34,417 nucleotides of DNA from Sphingomonadaceae bacterium (GCA_029268145.1 JAJUHA010000023.1:1-34417), one strand, 5' to 3'; numbered from the stretch's first letter, positions 7,838 to 15,422 are shown. Translations and numbers: made by a program. The notes: a model not told the origin generated them from the sequence alone.

Positions 7838-7872
7838 TTGGCGCGCATCGTCATATTCGATATCATGATATC
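7838..7872 (+). promoter_or_regulatory. Promoter and operator of the fitAB-like operon
   Basis: TTGGCG (7838-7843), a 17-base spacer and TATCAT (7861-7866) form a plausible sigma-70-type promoter. The -10 lies inside a perfect 14-bp palindrome, GATATCATGATATC (7859-7872). An AT-rich palindrome overlapping the -10 just before an RHH antitoxin gene is the expected arrangement for autorepression by FitA/FitB-type complexes. A strong AGGAGG (7876-7881) follows before the ATG at 7888. Confidence 0.65.
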
Positions 7873-7887
7873 AAAAGGAGGCATGCG

Positions 7888-8133
7888 ATGGCTCAACTGG
7901 TGGTTCGCAATCTCGATGAAGAGGTCAAACGGCGGCTGCAGAAACGGGCCCGGCGCCATGGCCGCAGCACGGAAGAGGAAGTGCGCTGCATCCTGCGGCG
8001 TGCGGCACTTGAGGAGGATGTGCCCGACATCCCGCTCGGTTCGCGCATCGCCGCCCGCTTTGCCGGCCTGGGACTCAAGCAGGACATTCCCGAGCTGCGC
8101 GGTGAGATGGCACAGCCAGCCGTGTTCGACTGA
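7888..8133 (+). CDS. fitA: FitA/VapB-like ribbon-helix-helix antitoxin
   Basis: An 81-residue antitoxin of the FitA type. MAQLVVRNLDEEVKRRLQKRA is an Arc/RHH DNA-binding strand and helix, followed by HGRSTEEEVRCILRRAAL, the second helix. The C-terminal tail (about residues 55-81) would wrap the toxin's active site. The ATG at 7888 has a near-perfect AGGAGG and continues directly into the toxin gene, with the stop and start sharing a base (TGATG). The pair is on the plus strand, opposite to the surrounding tail genes. By family, the antitoxin neutralises the PIN nuclease and, in complex with it, represses its own promoter. Confidence 0.9.
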   Translation: MAQLVVRNLDEEVKRRLQKRARRHGRSTEEEVRCILRRAALEEDVPDIPLGSRIAARFAGLGLKQDIPELRGEMAQPAVFD

Positions 8134-8558
8134 TGATCCTGCTCGATACCAACGTCGTCTCGGCTCTGATGCGCGACGAACCGGATCCGGCGATCATTGC
8201 CTGGCTCGACAGCTTGCCATCCGGCTCGATCTGGACCTCGACCATCACGGCCTTCGAAATCCGCTTCGGCATCGAGCTTCTGAGCGAGAGCCGCAGGCGC
8301 CGTTCGCTTGAGGAAGCCTTCGACCTGGTTCTGGCTTCCGACCTCGAGGGACGGGTTCTTCCCTTCGACGAGGGTGCAGCCGATGCCGCTGCCCGCCTCG
8401 CCGCGCGCAGGCGTCAGCAAGGAAAGCCGATCGAAATCCGTGACGTGCAGATCGCCGGCATCGCGCTGGCGCGCAAGACCATGCTGGCGACGCGTAACGT
8501 CAGGCATTTCGAGGATACCGGTGTGAACCTCGTAAATCCCTGGTCCGTCTTGCCTTGA
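8133..8558 (+). CDS. fitB: FitB/VapC-like PIN-domain toxin
   Basis: A 141-residue PIN-domain ribonuclease. The acidic residues expected for metal binding are D5 (MILLDTNVVS), E42 (TAFEIRFGI) and D104 (EIRDVQIAGIAL). The usual fourth site reads ATRNVRHF (asparagine 122), as in many FitB proteins. The ending TGVNLVNPWSVL is typical of FitB rather than of other VapC groups. Known role of the family: an RNase held inactive by FitA. The stop codon lies 7 bases from the convergent stop of the tape-measure gene, so the pair is tightly packed into the tail operon. Confidence 0.9.
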   Translation: MILLDTNVVSALMRDEPDPAIIAWLDSLPSGSIWTSTITAFEIRFGIELLSESRRRRSLEEAFDLVLASDLEGRVLPFDEGAADAAARLAARRRQQGKPIEIRDVQIAGIALARKTMLATRNVRHFEDTGVNLVNPWSVLP

Positions 8559-8565
8559 CCGAGCC

Positions 8566-11079
8566 TCAGACCCCCCGCCGCCCCTCGCTGAGCATGCGCG
8601 CGAGGCGGGCGCCGGCCTGCGCGGCTGAGCGGCGCACCTCCTCGCGATTGCTCACCGGCCCGTTGAAGTTGATCACCACATCGCCCGCTGCGGCCCGCTC
8701 GGAGAGCTGCCCGGCGAGCTTGGCGGCCTGGCGGCGGGTGAGCACCACCTCGCCGCGCTCGAGGATCGCGGGCACCTCGTGCGGGCCGAGCCCGGCCACC
8801 CCGCCGCCATGGAGCCGCGGCGCGGCAGCGAAGGCAAGCGCGGGCACCCGCCGCATCGGCGCGGGCGCGCCCACCACCCCGCCGGCATGGAAGATCGAAC
8901 CGAACAGCGAGCCGAAGAGGTTGCCAAGATCCAGCCCTTGCGAGAACATGCGCGCGAGCGGCTCGGTCACCGCCTGGCGGAACACCAGCCGGGCGAGATC
9001 GGCAAGGATCGAGTCGATCAGCCCGCGAAAGTCGAGCTTGCCGGTGGTCACGAAGCGGGCGAAGGCATCCTCGGCCGAGCGCAGGGCGCCGGTCAGCGCC
9101 TGGCCCAGCCCCTTGCCCCAGTTGGCCGCCTCCTCGGCATAGCGCGCCAGTTCCTCGCGTACCGCCGCCCAGCCGCGCGCGGCCTGCTCGGCCGCCTGCG
9201 TGATCACCTCTCCGGCCTCGCGCGAAGCACGCCCCGCGCGCTCGGCCGAACCCTCGGCGCCGCCGCCGGGCTCTCGGCCAGCCGATCCGCCGTTGCCGCC
9301 CCCGGCCGCAGCCGCATTGCCGCCGCCACCGATCGCCTCGAGGCGCTCGTCGAGCATGGCGGCGGCCTCGCCAGCCTCGCCGATCCTGCGGTCGGCCTGC
9401 TGCATCGCCTCGCCCAGCGCCTCGAGCGCGGCGAGCGGCGCGAGCGCCTGCGCGCGCAGGGCATCGGCGCGGGCAAAGGCCGCATCGCTTTGCTCTCGCG
9501 CCTCGCCCGCCATGCGCCCCATTCCTTCGGGCATGGCGAAGGGATCGTCGGCGAAGGCCTCGGCAAAGGCGCGCCTTGCGGCACTGCCGGCCCGCGCCGC
9601 GGCCCCGGCGAAGCGGTTGTCGATCCGCGGCAGGTCGATCTCGGGCACCAGCGCGATGCGCCGCTCGGAACCCAACAGGTCGAGCCCGGCATTGGCCGCC
9701 GCGAGCAGGCGGTTGATGCCGCGCACGGCGGCGTTCAGCATCCGCTCGAGCGCCCCGATCAGGGCATTGGCGGCGCGCACCGCCAGATCGCCGAGCGCCT
9801 GCGGCAGGCGCTGCCAGATCGCAATCGCGGCAGTCAGCGCGGCCTCGAACAGGTTGACCGTGCGGTTGGCGAAGGCCACCACGCCGCGCACCGCGCCATC
9901 GAGCGCCTCGAGCACCGCGGCGCGGATCGCGTGCCAGACCGCGGCGATCCGCTCTCCGGCCACCTCAGCGAGGAGGCCCATGCGCTCCCACACCTCGCGC
10001 GCGAGATCGCCGAGCAGCGCCAGGGCCTCGCCGAAGCTGCCCGCGCCCTGCACGAGCCGGGAGAACTGGTAGACCAGCTCGCCCGCCGCCACGATCACGA
10101 GGCCGATGCCCGTGCGCGCCAGCGCGCCGCGCAGCACCACCAGCCCGGTGGCAAGGCTGCCGGTCGCGAGCGCGGCCGCCGCCAGGCTCGCCACCCAGCG
10201 CCCGGCCATGAAGGCGGCCAGGACAAGCCCGGTCGCCACCAGCCGGCCGATATTGTCGATCAGCAGCCCGATCGCCTGGCCCACCACGCCGCTGCGCCGC
10301 GCCAGCGCGGCCAGCCCATCGGCGATGGCGATGAGCACCGGGGCGGCGGCCACGGTCAGCTGGTTGACCAGCCCCTGCCAGACCAGCTGCAGCCTTGCGA
10401 TGGCATCGCCCGCCTCCTCGATCGCCGCGGCATCGCTCTGGGAGACCGCCACGCCGAAGTCGGCGACGTCGCGGGTCGCCTGCTGGAGCGTGGCCGTATC
10501 GATCCGCATGAATGCCAGCGCGGCGCGGTTGCCGAACAGGTCGCTCGCCACCGCCGCCCGCTCGGCCGGCGGCACGAAGCGCTCGAGCGCCTCGCGGATG
10601 GCGATGATGCGCCGATCGACCGGCAGGGCCTGGAGCGCGGCGGCCGAAAGGCGCAGGCGCTGCAGGGCGCCCACCGCTGCGCCGCTGCCGGCCGCCGCCT
10701 CGCTCAGGCGCCGGGTGAGCTGGAAGGTGGCCTGCTCGATCTCGCCCATCGACACGCCGGCCAGCTCGCCCGCCCATTGCAGCGTCTGCACACTGGCCAC
10801 CGTGGTGCCGATCGATTGGGCAAGCTTGGCTTGGCTGTCGATGAGCTCGAGGCCGGAGCGCACCATGGTCACCACACCGGCGGCAAAGGCCGCGGCCATG
10901 GCGGCGGCCGCGATCCGGATGCGCGCCTGCAGCGCGGCCGTGCGCTCGCCCGCCGCATCCATCCCCCGCGCAAGGCGCTGCGTGCTGCGCTCGCCGGCCT
11001 CGCCGATCCCGGCCAGCTCCGCGCGCACCTCGCGCCCGCCCACCACCGCAAGCCGAACCGAGACGCGTTTGTCAGCCAT
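8566..11079 (-). CDS. Tail tape-measure protein
   Basis: An 837-residue tape-measure protein that sets tail length and is ejected with the DNA. The N-terminus MADKRVSVRLAVVGGREV leads into a helical region with tape-measure motifs (SIGTTVASVQTLQWAGELAG, VASDLFGNRAALAFM). Long Ala/Leu-rich hydrophobic stretches follow (about residues 255-330), then an alternating Ala/Arg/Glu helical part and a glycine-rich linker (about 585-610). The C-terminus has VPAILERGEVVLTRRQAAKL, a common ending of alphaproteobacterial tape measures. It is short for the family, implying a fairly short tail. The start has AAGGA about 10 bases upstream. Toxin-antitoxin pairs on the other strand abut both ends. Confidence 0.92.
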   Translation of the reverse strand: MADKRVSVRLAVVGGREVRAELAGIGEAGERSTQRLARGMDAAGERTAALQARIRIAAAAMAAAFAAGVVTMVRSGLELIDSQAKLAQSIGTTVASVQTLQWAGELAGVSMGEIEQATFQLTRRLSEAAAGSGAAVGALQRLRLSAAALQALPVDRRIIAIREALERFVPPAERAAVASDLFGNRAALAFMRIDTATLQQATRDVADFGVAVSQSDAAAIEEAGDAIARLQLVWQGLVNQLTVAAAPVLIAIADGLAALARRSGVVGQAIGLLIDNIGRLVATGLVLAAFMAGRWVASLAAAALATGSLATGLVVLRGALARTGIGLVIVAAGELVYQFSRLVQGAGSFGEALALLGDLAREVWERMGLLAEVAGERIAAVWHAIRAAVLEALDGAVRGVVAFANRTVNLFEAALTAAIAIWQRLPQALGDLAVRAANALIGALERMLNAAVRGINRLLAAANAGLDLLGSERRIALVPEIDLPRIDNRFAGAAARAGSAARRAFAEAFADDPFAMPEGMGRMAGEAREQSDAAFARADALRAQALAPLAALEALGEAMQQADRRIGEAGEAAAMLDERLEAIGGGGNAAAAGGGNGGSAGREPGGGAEGSAERAGRASREAGEVITQAAEQAARGWAAVREELARYAEEAANWGKGLGQALTGALRSAEDAFARFVTTGKLDFRGLIDSILADLARLVFRQAVTEPLARMFSQGLDLGNLFGSLFGSIFHAGGVVGAPAPMRRVPALAFAAAPRLHGGGVAGLGPHEVPAILERGEVVLTRRQAAKLAGQLSERAAAGDVVINFNGPVSNREEVRRSAAQAGARLARMLSEGRRGV

Positions 11080-11125
11080 GGGTCGGGATATCCTTGCCTT
11101 GTCAGAATGCTTTTCTTACGTTCCT

Positions 11126-11137
11126 TTGATCGATCAA
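11126..11137 (+). promoter_or_regulatory. Palindromic operator candidate before the AbrB-like antitoxin
   Basis: TTGATCGATCAA is a perfect 12-bp palindrome ending 14 bases before the antitoxin ATG and just before its AGGAG (11140-11144). Weak promoter-like hexamers (TTGCCT at 11094 and TACGTT at 11117, 17 bases apart) lie upstream. Such palindromes are bound by AbrB/VapB-type antitoxins for autoregulation. The site lies between divergent genes, so binding could also affect the adjacent tape-measure start region. Confidence 0.5.
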
Positions 11138-11151
11138 TCAGGAGCAAGCCG

Positions 11152-11364
11152 ATGGCCGAGACCGCAACCCTTTCCTCGAAGTTCCAGATCAGCATCCCCA
11201 AGGCGATCCGCTCGGCCCAGCACTGGCGGGCGGGGCTGAAGTTTGCCTTCATTCCCAAGGGCTCGGGCATCCTGCTCATGCCGGTGCCGAGCAAGGCGGA
11301 CCTCGAAGGCATGGCCAAGGGCGCCAGAACCGAGGATTTCCGCGACCGGGCGGACAGGACCTGA
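11152..11364 (+). CDS. SpoVT/AbrB-like antitoxin (VapB type)
   Basis: A 70-residue protein starting MAETATLSSKFQISIPKAIR, a swapped-hairpin AbrB DNA-binding domain of the MazE/VapB type (S-S-K-F-Q-I-S-I-P-K). The C-terminal half (GSGILLMPVPSKADLEGMAKG and the charged tail) would cover the toxin. The ATG at 11152 has AGGAG seven bases upstream, and the stop shares a base with the toxin start (TGATG). It is on the plus strand and divergent from the tape-measure gene. The family neutralises its cognate PIN toxin and binds its own promoter. Confidence 0.9.
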   Translation: MAETATLSSKFQISIPKAIRSAQHWRAGLKFAFIPKGSGILLMPVPSKADLEGMAKGARTEDFRDRADRT

Positions 11365-11744
11365 TGATCCTGGTCGATACTTCGGCCTGGATCGAATGGC
11401 TGGTCGGCTCGGCAACGGGAAAGCGCCTTGCCCCGCTGCTGCCGGAGCCGGATCGCTGGCTGGTTCCCACCATGGTCCAGCTCGAGCTTGCCAAATGGCT
11501 CACCCGCGAGGTTGACGAGGACGCGGCCGATCGCACCATCGCCTTCACCCAGACCTGCCAGGTCGTGACGCTCGACACCCACATCGCGCTGCTGGCAGCC
11601 GAGCTTTGCCGCGAGCATCGTCTGGCCACCGCCGATGCCGTCATGCTGGCAAGCGCGCGCATCCATGGCGCGCGCCTGCTGACCTGCGATGCCCATTTCG
11701 AGGGTCTCGATGACGTGCAATTCTTCGCCAAACGCCCCCAATAG
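11364..11744 (+). CDS. vapC: VapC-like PIN-domain toxin
   Basis: A 126-residue PIN ribonuclease with all four acidic positions visible: D5 (MILVDTSAWIEWL), E41 (VQLELAKW), D91 (LATADAVMLASA) and D109 (LLTCDAHF). It belongs to a different VapC branch from the FitB-like toxin 3 kb away, so the two modules are not recent copies of each other. The partner antitoxin is AbrB-type rather than RHH-type. Expected role: RNA cleavage, often of tRNA, when released from its antitoxin. It ends 8 bases from the convergent stop of the tail chaperone frame. Confidence 0.92.
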   Translation: MILVDTSAWIEWLVGSATGKRLAPLLPEPDRWLVPTMVQLELAKWLTREVDEDAADRTIAFTQTCQVVTLDTHIALLAAELCREHRLATADAVMLASARIHGARLLTCDAHFEGLDDVQFFAKRPQ

Positions 11745-11752
11745 GTGTCTGC

Positions 11753-12417
11753 TCAGCCCCTCTCCGCGGCCATCTGCGCATTGATCCCGCGCACCATCAT
11801 CGCCTCGATCGCGGGCAGGAACTCGGCCGCCGCGCGGGCATCGATGCCGAGCGCCTCGGCCATGGCGAGCGCGGCGGCGAGGTCGAGGCCAAGGACCGCG
11901 CCCGGCACGGCGCGCAGCTGGCCGACGAGGCGCTGCGCCAGATCCCAGACCAGAGCGCCCTCGAGCGTGTGCGGTCGGTTCAGGACGGCAGGGCACTGGG
12001 CGCAGGTGGTGCTGCAGGCGCGGCAATAGCGCTCGCCTCCGCCGAAGTGCCACTCGGCGAGCCGTGCGAGGCGTTTTTTTCCTCCTCCAGCAGCAGGCCC
12101 TTCGCAACATAGCCGAGCTGGAAGGCCTCGAAGAAGGGCAGGAGGTCGAGCAGGGCATCGAGGCCATCGCCGCTCACGGCCAGGGGATTGCCATCGGCAT
12201 CGCCCACCCCTTCCCAGTCGCGCACCGCGAGCCGCGCCAGCGCCTTGGCCATGGCCACCGCAAGCGCCTCGTTCGAAGCGCCCTCGCCAAGGCCGGCGAC
12301 CAGCGGATCGCTGCGCGCGGCGGCCATCAGCGCGGTGGTGAGCGGCGCGACCAGCAGGCGCACCCCATGGCCGAGATCGAGCCAGAACGGCGCGCGGGCA
12401 AGATCGAGACGGATCAT
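11753..12417 (-). CDS. Tail assembly chaperone, frameshifted long form (GT-like)
   Basis: Translation begins at 12417 in the frame of the short chaperone, shifts back one base at A_AAA_AAC (12079-12073) and continues in the -1 frame to 11753. The product is about 221 residues. After the slip it reads KKRLARLAEWHFGGGERYC and includes a zinc-binding-like C-x2-C-x3-C-x2-C cluster (CRACSTTCAQC) and a helical C-terminus. This is the lambda gpG/gpGT strategy, in which the short and long forms coat the tape measure during tail assembly. The gene's position between tail tube and tape measure is exactly where it is expected. The frameshift is inferred from the sequence. Confidence 0.85.
11980..12417 (-). 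CDS. Tail assembly chaperone, short form (G-like)
   Basis: This is the zero-frame product, 145 residues from the ATG at 12417 (MIRLDLARAPFWLDLGHGVR). An in-frame GTG at 12426 would be too close to the AGGAGG, so the ATG about 10 bases from it is preferred. The N-terminal domain is the conserved part of this chaperone type (WLDLGHGVRLLVAPL, AVRDWEGVGDADGNPL). After the slippery site (LLLEEEKN) it ends in a low-complexity Ser/Ala/Pro tail, as expected for the ribosomes that do not shift. It binds the tape-measure protein with the long form and is not part of the mature tail in lambda. Confidence 0.85.
   Translation of the reverse strand: MIRLDLARAPFWLDLGHGVRLLVAPLTTALMAAARSDPLVAGLGEGASNEALAVAMAKALARLAVRDWEGVGDADGNPLAVSGDGLDALLDLLPFFEAFQLGYVAKGLLLEEEKNASHGSPSGTSAEASAIAAPAAPPAPSALPS
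12073..12079 (-). promoter_or_regulatory. Programmed -1 frameshift slippery heptamer
   Basis: On the minus strand the zero frame reads GAA AAA AAC, giving the canonical X_XXY_YYZ heptamer A_AAA_AAC at bases 12079 to 12073. The -1 frame is open from here to 11753. The run of seven A residues is exceptional in this GC-rich sequence. The GAGGAGG immediately 5' (12087-12081) could act as an internal Shine-Dalgarno-like stimulator, though it is closer than usual. Confidence 0.85.
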
Positions 12418-12432
12418 CGGGAACACTCCTCC

Positions 12433-13704
12433 TTACGCATAGCTGGCGACATCGTTGAGCAGGCGGGCGCGCAGCATGGTGCCCTCGGCCTCGTCGAAGG
12501 CGGCGCGCCACTCGTAGCGGGCCTCGACCCCGCCGGGGCCGCTGATCGCGTATTTGCTGCGCGGCAGGAACACCCGCGGCAGCTCGAAGCGCAGGGCATA
12601 GCCCTCGGGCATGGTGAGGCCATATTCGAGCGCGACCGGATCGCCATCGCTCGCCTCGCCCATGAGCGTCGCCCCGTCGAAGCGCAGCGCCAGCGTGCCC
12701 GTGGCGCTCGCCAGCGTCGGATCGGCGGCATCGATCTTGCCGTCGTCGCGGATCGTGCGGATGCGCTCGAGCGCGTTGGAGAACGTCAGGCTGCCTCCGG
12801 TCACCCCGGCCAGCACCGATGCGCCGCGGCGGACATAGCCGCGCGCCTGGGAGAAGCGCCGCGGCGCCCAGCTGGCGGGCGCGGCATCGACGGTGGTGGC
12901 GGAGCGCTCCTCGCCCTGCGCCACCAGCTGCAGGCGGGCATTGGCCGGGCCGTCCTGGCCGAGCTCGAACTCGATGCTTTCGGCCATGGTGCCGAGATGG
13001 CGGAAGAACACCGGGGTGGTGAGCTTGGGATGGCCGATCTCGATCGTGTGGCTCGGGATCTCGTCGGCCCCGCTCTGCCAGAGGTGCTCATGCCCGCCAC
13101 CGGTGAGCCGCGGACCCGAGGGCGAAGCATGCGAGGCGGCGATGGTGAAGGCATTGCCAGAAGGCCCGGCCGTATCGAAGACGATCTCGAGCCGCTGGGT
13201 GCTGGCCGGGCGGCTGTAGGTGCACTTGCTGATCTCGGCATTGGCCGAAGCGTTGAGATTGGTGACCAGCTGGTCGATGGTCTGGGTCACGGTCGCCTGG
13301 ATCTGGGTCTGCAGCGCCCCCGGCGTGCCGGTGACGAAGGTCCACACCACCCCGTTGAGCGTGATCGTCTGCCCCGCGGCAGGGTTGGCGGCGAAGGTGA
13401 TCGATCCGCGCGCGGCCACATTGCTGGTGACGGGCAGGCCGAACAGCGCGGTCAGCCAGAAGCCGGTGCCGCGCAGGTCGATCGGCACATCGATCTGCCC
13501 CTCGTCGGTGACGAGGCCGCGCCAGGGATCCTGCGCATTGCGCCCGCGCCCGAGCAGCGGATCCTCGCCGAGCGGCTGCATCGCGGACAGGTCGGTCGAG
13601 CGGAAGTCGAGGCTGCGCCAGCCGCTCGATGGCATCACGCCATAGCTGGTCTCGCGGGCGATCTTCAGCGTCGCGTCCGCGCCATAGGCACGCAGTTTGG
13701 GCAT
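12433..13704 (-). CDS. Major tail tube protein
   Basis: A 423-residue tail tube protein of the phage tail tube (gpV-like) superfamily, beginning MPKLRAYGADATLKIARETSYG. The early LDFRSTDLSAMQPLGEDPLLGRG and the DVPIDLRGTGFWLTALFG segment are typical of this group. A central domain (about residues 105-200) is Ig-like and may project from the tube surface. The C-terminal half returns to the tube fold (GSLTFSNALERIRTIRDDGKI, VFLPRSKYAISGPGG). The ATG has GGAG seven bases upstream. It precedes the chaperone by only 15 bases, but its own upstream neighbour is an opposite-strand cassette, so a promoter of its own near 13.75 kb is plausible. Confidence 0.85.
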   Translation of the reverse strand: MPKLRAYGADATLKIARETSYGVMPSSGWRSLDFRSTDLSAMQPLGEDPLLGRGRNAQDPWRGLVTDEGQIDVPIDLRGTGFWLTALFGLPVTSNVAARGSITFAANPAAGQTITLNGVVWTFVTGTPGALQTQIQATVTQTIDQLVTNLNASANAEISKCTYSRPASTQRLEIVFDTAGPSGNAFTIAASHASPSGPRLTGGGHEHLWQSGADEIPSHTIEIGHPKLTTPVFFRHLGTMAESIEFELGQDGPANARLQLVAQGEERSATTVDAAPASWAPRRFSQARGYVRRGASVLAGVTGGSLTFSNALERIRTIRDDGKIDAADPTLASATGTLALRFDGATLMGEASDGDPVALEYGLTMPEGYALRFELPRVFLPRSKYAISGPGGVEARYEWRAAFDEAEGTMLRARLLNDVASYA

Positions 13705-13770
13705 GGGTCATCTCCGGCAGGACTGGGGGACGGGAATGCCGCGCGGGCCATGCGCGCGCGGGACAGGATT

Positions 13771-13824
13771 ATTGTTCCAAATCATGTGCTTGGTGAGTTG
13801 ATAAGCAGCGCGGACAGAGCGAAC
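13771..13824 (+). promoter_or_regulatory. Conserved upstream element of cassette 1
   Basis: ATTGTTC (13771-13777), GAGTTGATAAGC (13795-13806) and CGGACAGAGCGAAC (13811-13824) recur with the same spacing at 25066-25119. The last 30 bases differ at only three positions, far more conserved than the neighbouring DNA. It sits between divergent genes, 50 bases before the cassette's first ATG and 67 bases from the tail tube start, so it could be a promoter, an operator or both. Confidence 0.6.
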
Positions 13825-13874
13825 AGGATGACACGCCGCGAGTTGCGGACGTGCATCGCAAGGGAGACCAAGCC

Positions 13875-14138
13875 ATGAGCCAGACCACCACCGCCCGCCA
13901 TGAGGCCCGCGCCGACGGGGGGTGCGCCGACGGGGCCCGCCGCAATCAGCAACAGGCCCTTTCCGCCTTCATCGCCGTCAAGGCCGAGATCGACACGCTG
14001 CTGGGCCAGCTGCGGGCGCTGAGCGACGAGCACTTCCATGCCGCGCCCGAGAGCGTGAACTGGGCCCATGTCGGCAGCATCGCCCACGCCCGCAACCAGC
14101 TGCGCGAGGTCGCCCGCTTCCTCGGGATCGAAGGCTGA
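13875..14138 (+). CDS. Small conserved helical protein, cassette 1
   Basis: An 87-residue protein whose residues about 28-80 (ALSAFIAVKAEIDTLLGQLR, LSDEHFH and VNWAHVGSIAHARNQLREV) align with the 74-residue protein at 25166-25390, roughly half of positions being identical. It looks like a two-helix soluble protein with a conserved W-x-HVG turn, and has no membrane segment or catalytic motif. The ATG at 13875 has GGGAGA in AGGGAGACCAAGCC, a leader nearly repeated before the next gene. I do not recognise a characterised family. Its place as first gene of both duplicated cassettes suggests it is part of the unit rather than a passenger. Confidence 0.75.
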   Translation: MSQTTTARHEARADGGCADGARRNQQQALSAFIAVKAEIDTLLGQLRALSDEHFHAAPESVNWAHVGSIAHARNQLREVARFLGIEG

Positions 14139-14157
14139 GAGGCAGGGAGACCAAGCC

Positions 14158-14373
14158 ATGCCCCGCTATGTGGTCACAATCGAAAGCCGTCGCCGCAGCC
14201 GCGAGCTTGCGGCTTTCAGCGACCATATCGACGCGCGACGTGCGCTGCATGAGGCGCTCGAAGCAGCGTCCGCCTCGTCGCGCCGCACCATCCACGGTCG
14301 GGTGACCGACAGCCAGACCGGGGACGTCATCACCCATGGCCGGGCATGGAATGGCTGGGTCGGGTTCATCTGA
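14158..14373 (+). CDS. Small hypothetical protein unique to cassette 1
   Basis: A 71-residue protein, MPRYVVTIESRRRSRELAAF onward, ending RVTDSQTGDVITHGRAWNGW. It has a predicted beta strand, then a helix (HIDARRALHEALEAASA), then a beta hairpin. The ATG at 14158 follows GGGAGACCAAGCC, the same leader as the preceding gene, 19 bases after that gene's stop. It has no counterpart in the second cassette. Family unknown; the fold pattern resembles small single-domain phage accessory proteins, but no function can be assigned. Confidence 0.65.
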   Translation: MPRYVVTIESRRRSRELAAFSDHIDARRALHEALEAASASSRRTIHGRVTDSQTGDVITHGRAWNGWVGFI

Positions 14374-14396
14374 CAGGACAGGGAAGGAACAGCATC

Positions 14397-15104
14397 ATGA
14401 AACTCTCCGACACGCAGCTCGTGGTGCTCGCCGCAGCCGCGCAGCGCGAGGATGGCAATCTCCTGCCGCTCCCCGCCAGCCTTTCCGGCGGCCTGCGCGC
14501 GCGCAACGCCGCGCGGGTGGTGGAAGCGCTCAAGCGTCGCGGGCTGATCGCCGAGACCGTCACCAAGAGCTGGGCCAAGGCGGATCCTGCGTGCAACGCC
14601 TTCTGGCGCAACGACGAGGACGGCCGCGCCACCCTGCTCCACATCACCCACGCAGGCCTTGCCGCGATCGGGATCGCGCCGGAACCGGAACCGGATGGCC
14701 CGCAGGAGACCAGCGCCGCGCCCGATGCCGCAGCGCCAACGGCGACTGGCTGTCCGCACTGCGATGGTGCGGGCCGCCACCGGCATCAGGCCGGCACCGA
14801 GCTGGAGCACACCACCCGCTGCCATGTGTGCGATCCCGAACCGGAGACCGCAACGGTCAACGCCCCGCCTGCCGCTGCGCCGCCGCGCCGCGTTCGCCAA
14901 GGCACCAAGCAGGCCGCGCTCATCGCCATGCTCGAGGCGCCCGAAGGCGCCAGCGTGGCCGAGATCAGCGCCGCGCTGGGCTGGCAGCCCCACACCGTGC
15001 GCGCCGCGCTCTCCCATGCGCTCCCCCGCCGCCTCGGCCTTGCCGTCTCCTCGCAGAAGGAGGAGGGCCGGGGCCGGGTCTATCGTCTGGCAGCGGCAGG
15101 CTGA
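14397..15104 (+). CDS. DUF3489 protein with inserted zinc-ribbon-like segment
   Basis: A 235-residue protein with two winged-helix-like parts. Residues 1-95 (KLSDTQLVVLAAAAQREDGN, then ARVVEALKRRGLI) resemble a DNA-binding winged helix. Residues about 167-232 are a DUF3489 domain (GTKQAALIAMLEAPEGA, GWQPHTVRAALSHAL, GRGRVYRL). Between them is a Pro/Ala linker with C-P-H-C and C-H-V-C (about C119, C122, C142, C145), a zinc-ribbon-like motif absent from the 181-residue paralogue at 25487. The ATG at 14397 is preceded by GGGAAGGA. The domain architecture suggests DNA binding, possibly a regulator of the cassette, but no function is established. Confidence 0.8.
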   Translation: MKLSDTQLVVLAAAAQREDGNLLPLPASLSGGLRARNAARVVEALKRRGLIAETVTKSWAKADPACNAFWRNDEDGRATLLHITHAGLAAIGIAPEPEPDGPQETSAAPDAAAPTATGCPHCDGAGRHRHQAGTELEHTTRCHVCDPEPETATVNAPPAAAPPRRVRQGTKQAALIAMLEAPEGASVAEISAALGWQPHTVRAALSHALPRRLGLAVSSQKEEGRGRVYRLAAAG

Positions 15105-15107
15105 GCC

Positions 15108-15302
15108 ATGGCCAAGGCCAAGCTGCACGACCGTCTGCTCGCCGCTCTCCTCGCCGCGGGCGAGCGCCGTGTGCCCGAAGCGGCCACGCAGCGCACCACC
15201 GTGCCCACCTGCAGCCATCCCAAGGCGCCGCAGGGCTGGCACTACCACGTCGGGCGCGCAGGCGCCCTGCGCGTCGGTCCCACCGCCAGCGCCAGCCGCT
15301 AG
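15108..15302 (+). CDS. Small basic protein of unknown function
   Basis: A 64-residue frame starting 3 bases after the DUF3489 stop (TGAGCCATGG), so probably translated by coupling. The sequence is MAKAKLHDRLLAALLAAGER followed by a Thr/Cys/His-containing middle (TTVPTCSHPKAPQGWHYHVG) and a short basic end. It has one amphipathic helix and no recognised motif. Codon use is like its neighbours. It has no counterpart in cassette 2, and given its length it may not be a true gene. Confidence 0.45.
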   Translation: MAKAKLHDRLLAALLAAGERRVPEAATQRTTVPTCSHPKAPQGWHYHVGRAGALRVGPTASASR

Positions 15303-15387
15303 GGCGAGCGAGACGCTCAGGGAGACGCTGCTCGGGATCGTGCGGCTGAAGCAGGTGGACTCCGACGGGCTGACTCGACAAGCCTGA

Positions 15388-15413
15388 CTTGACATGTCAA
15401 GCAAGGCTTGACA
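15388..15413 (+). promoter_or_regulatory. Operator/promoter of higBA-1
   Basis: CTTGACATGTCAAG (15388-15401) is a perfect 14-bp palindrome containing a consensus -35 TTGACA; a half-site GCTTGACA follows at 15406-15413. The same palindrome and half-site occur 35 bases before the higB ATG in the second cassette (26127-26153). The position fits autorepression by HigA. Confidence 0.75.
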
Positions 15414-15422
15414 GGGTGGGTC

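Noticed and set aside
7711-7887. Longer N-terminal extension of the FitA-like antitoxin
   Set aside because: The open frame reaches upstream into antisense DUF2460, but the RHH domain starts at 7888 with a near-perfect ribosome binding site, and the extension would cross the palindromic promoter.
13771-13824. Alphaproteobacterial LexA (SOS) box
   Set aside because: GTTC and GAAC occur here, but the required GTTC-N7-GTTC or GAAC-N7-GAAC spacing is absent in both copies of the element.
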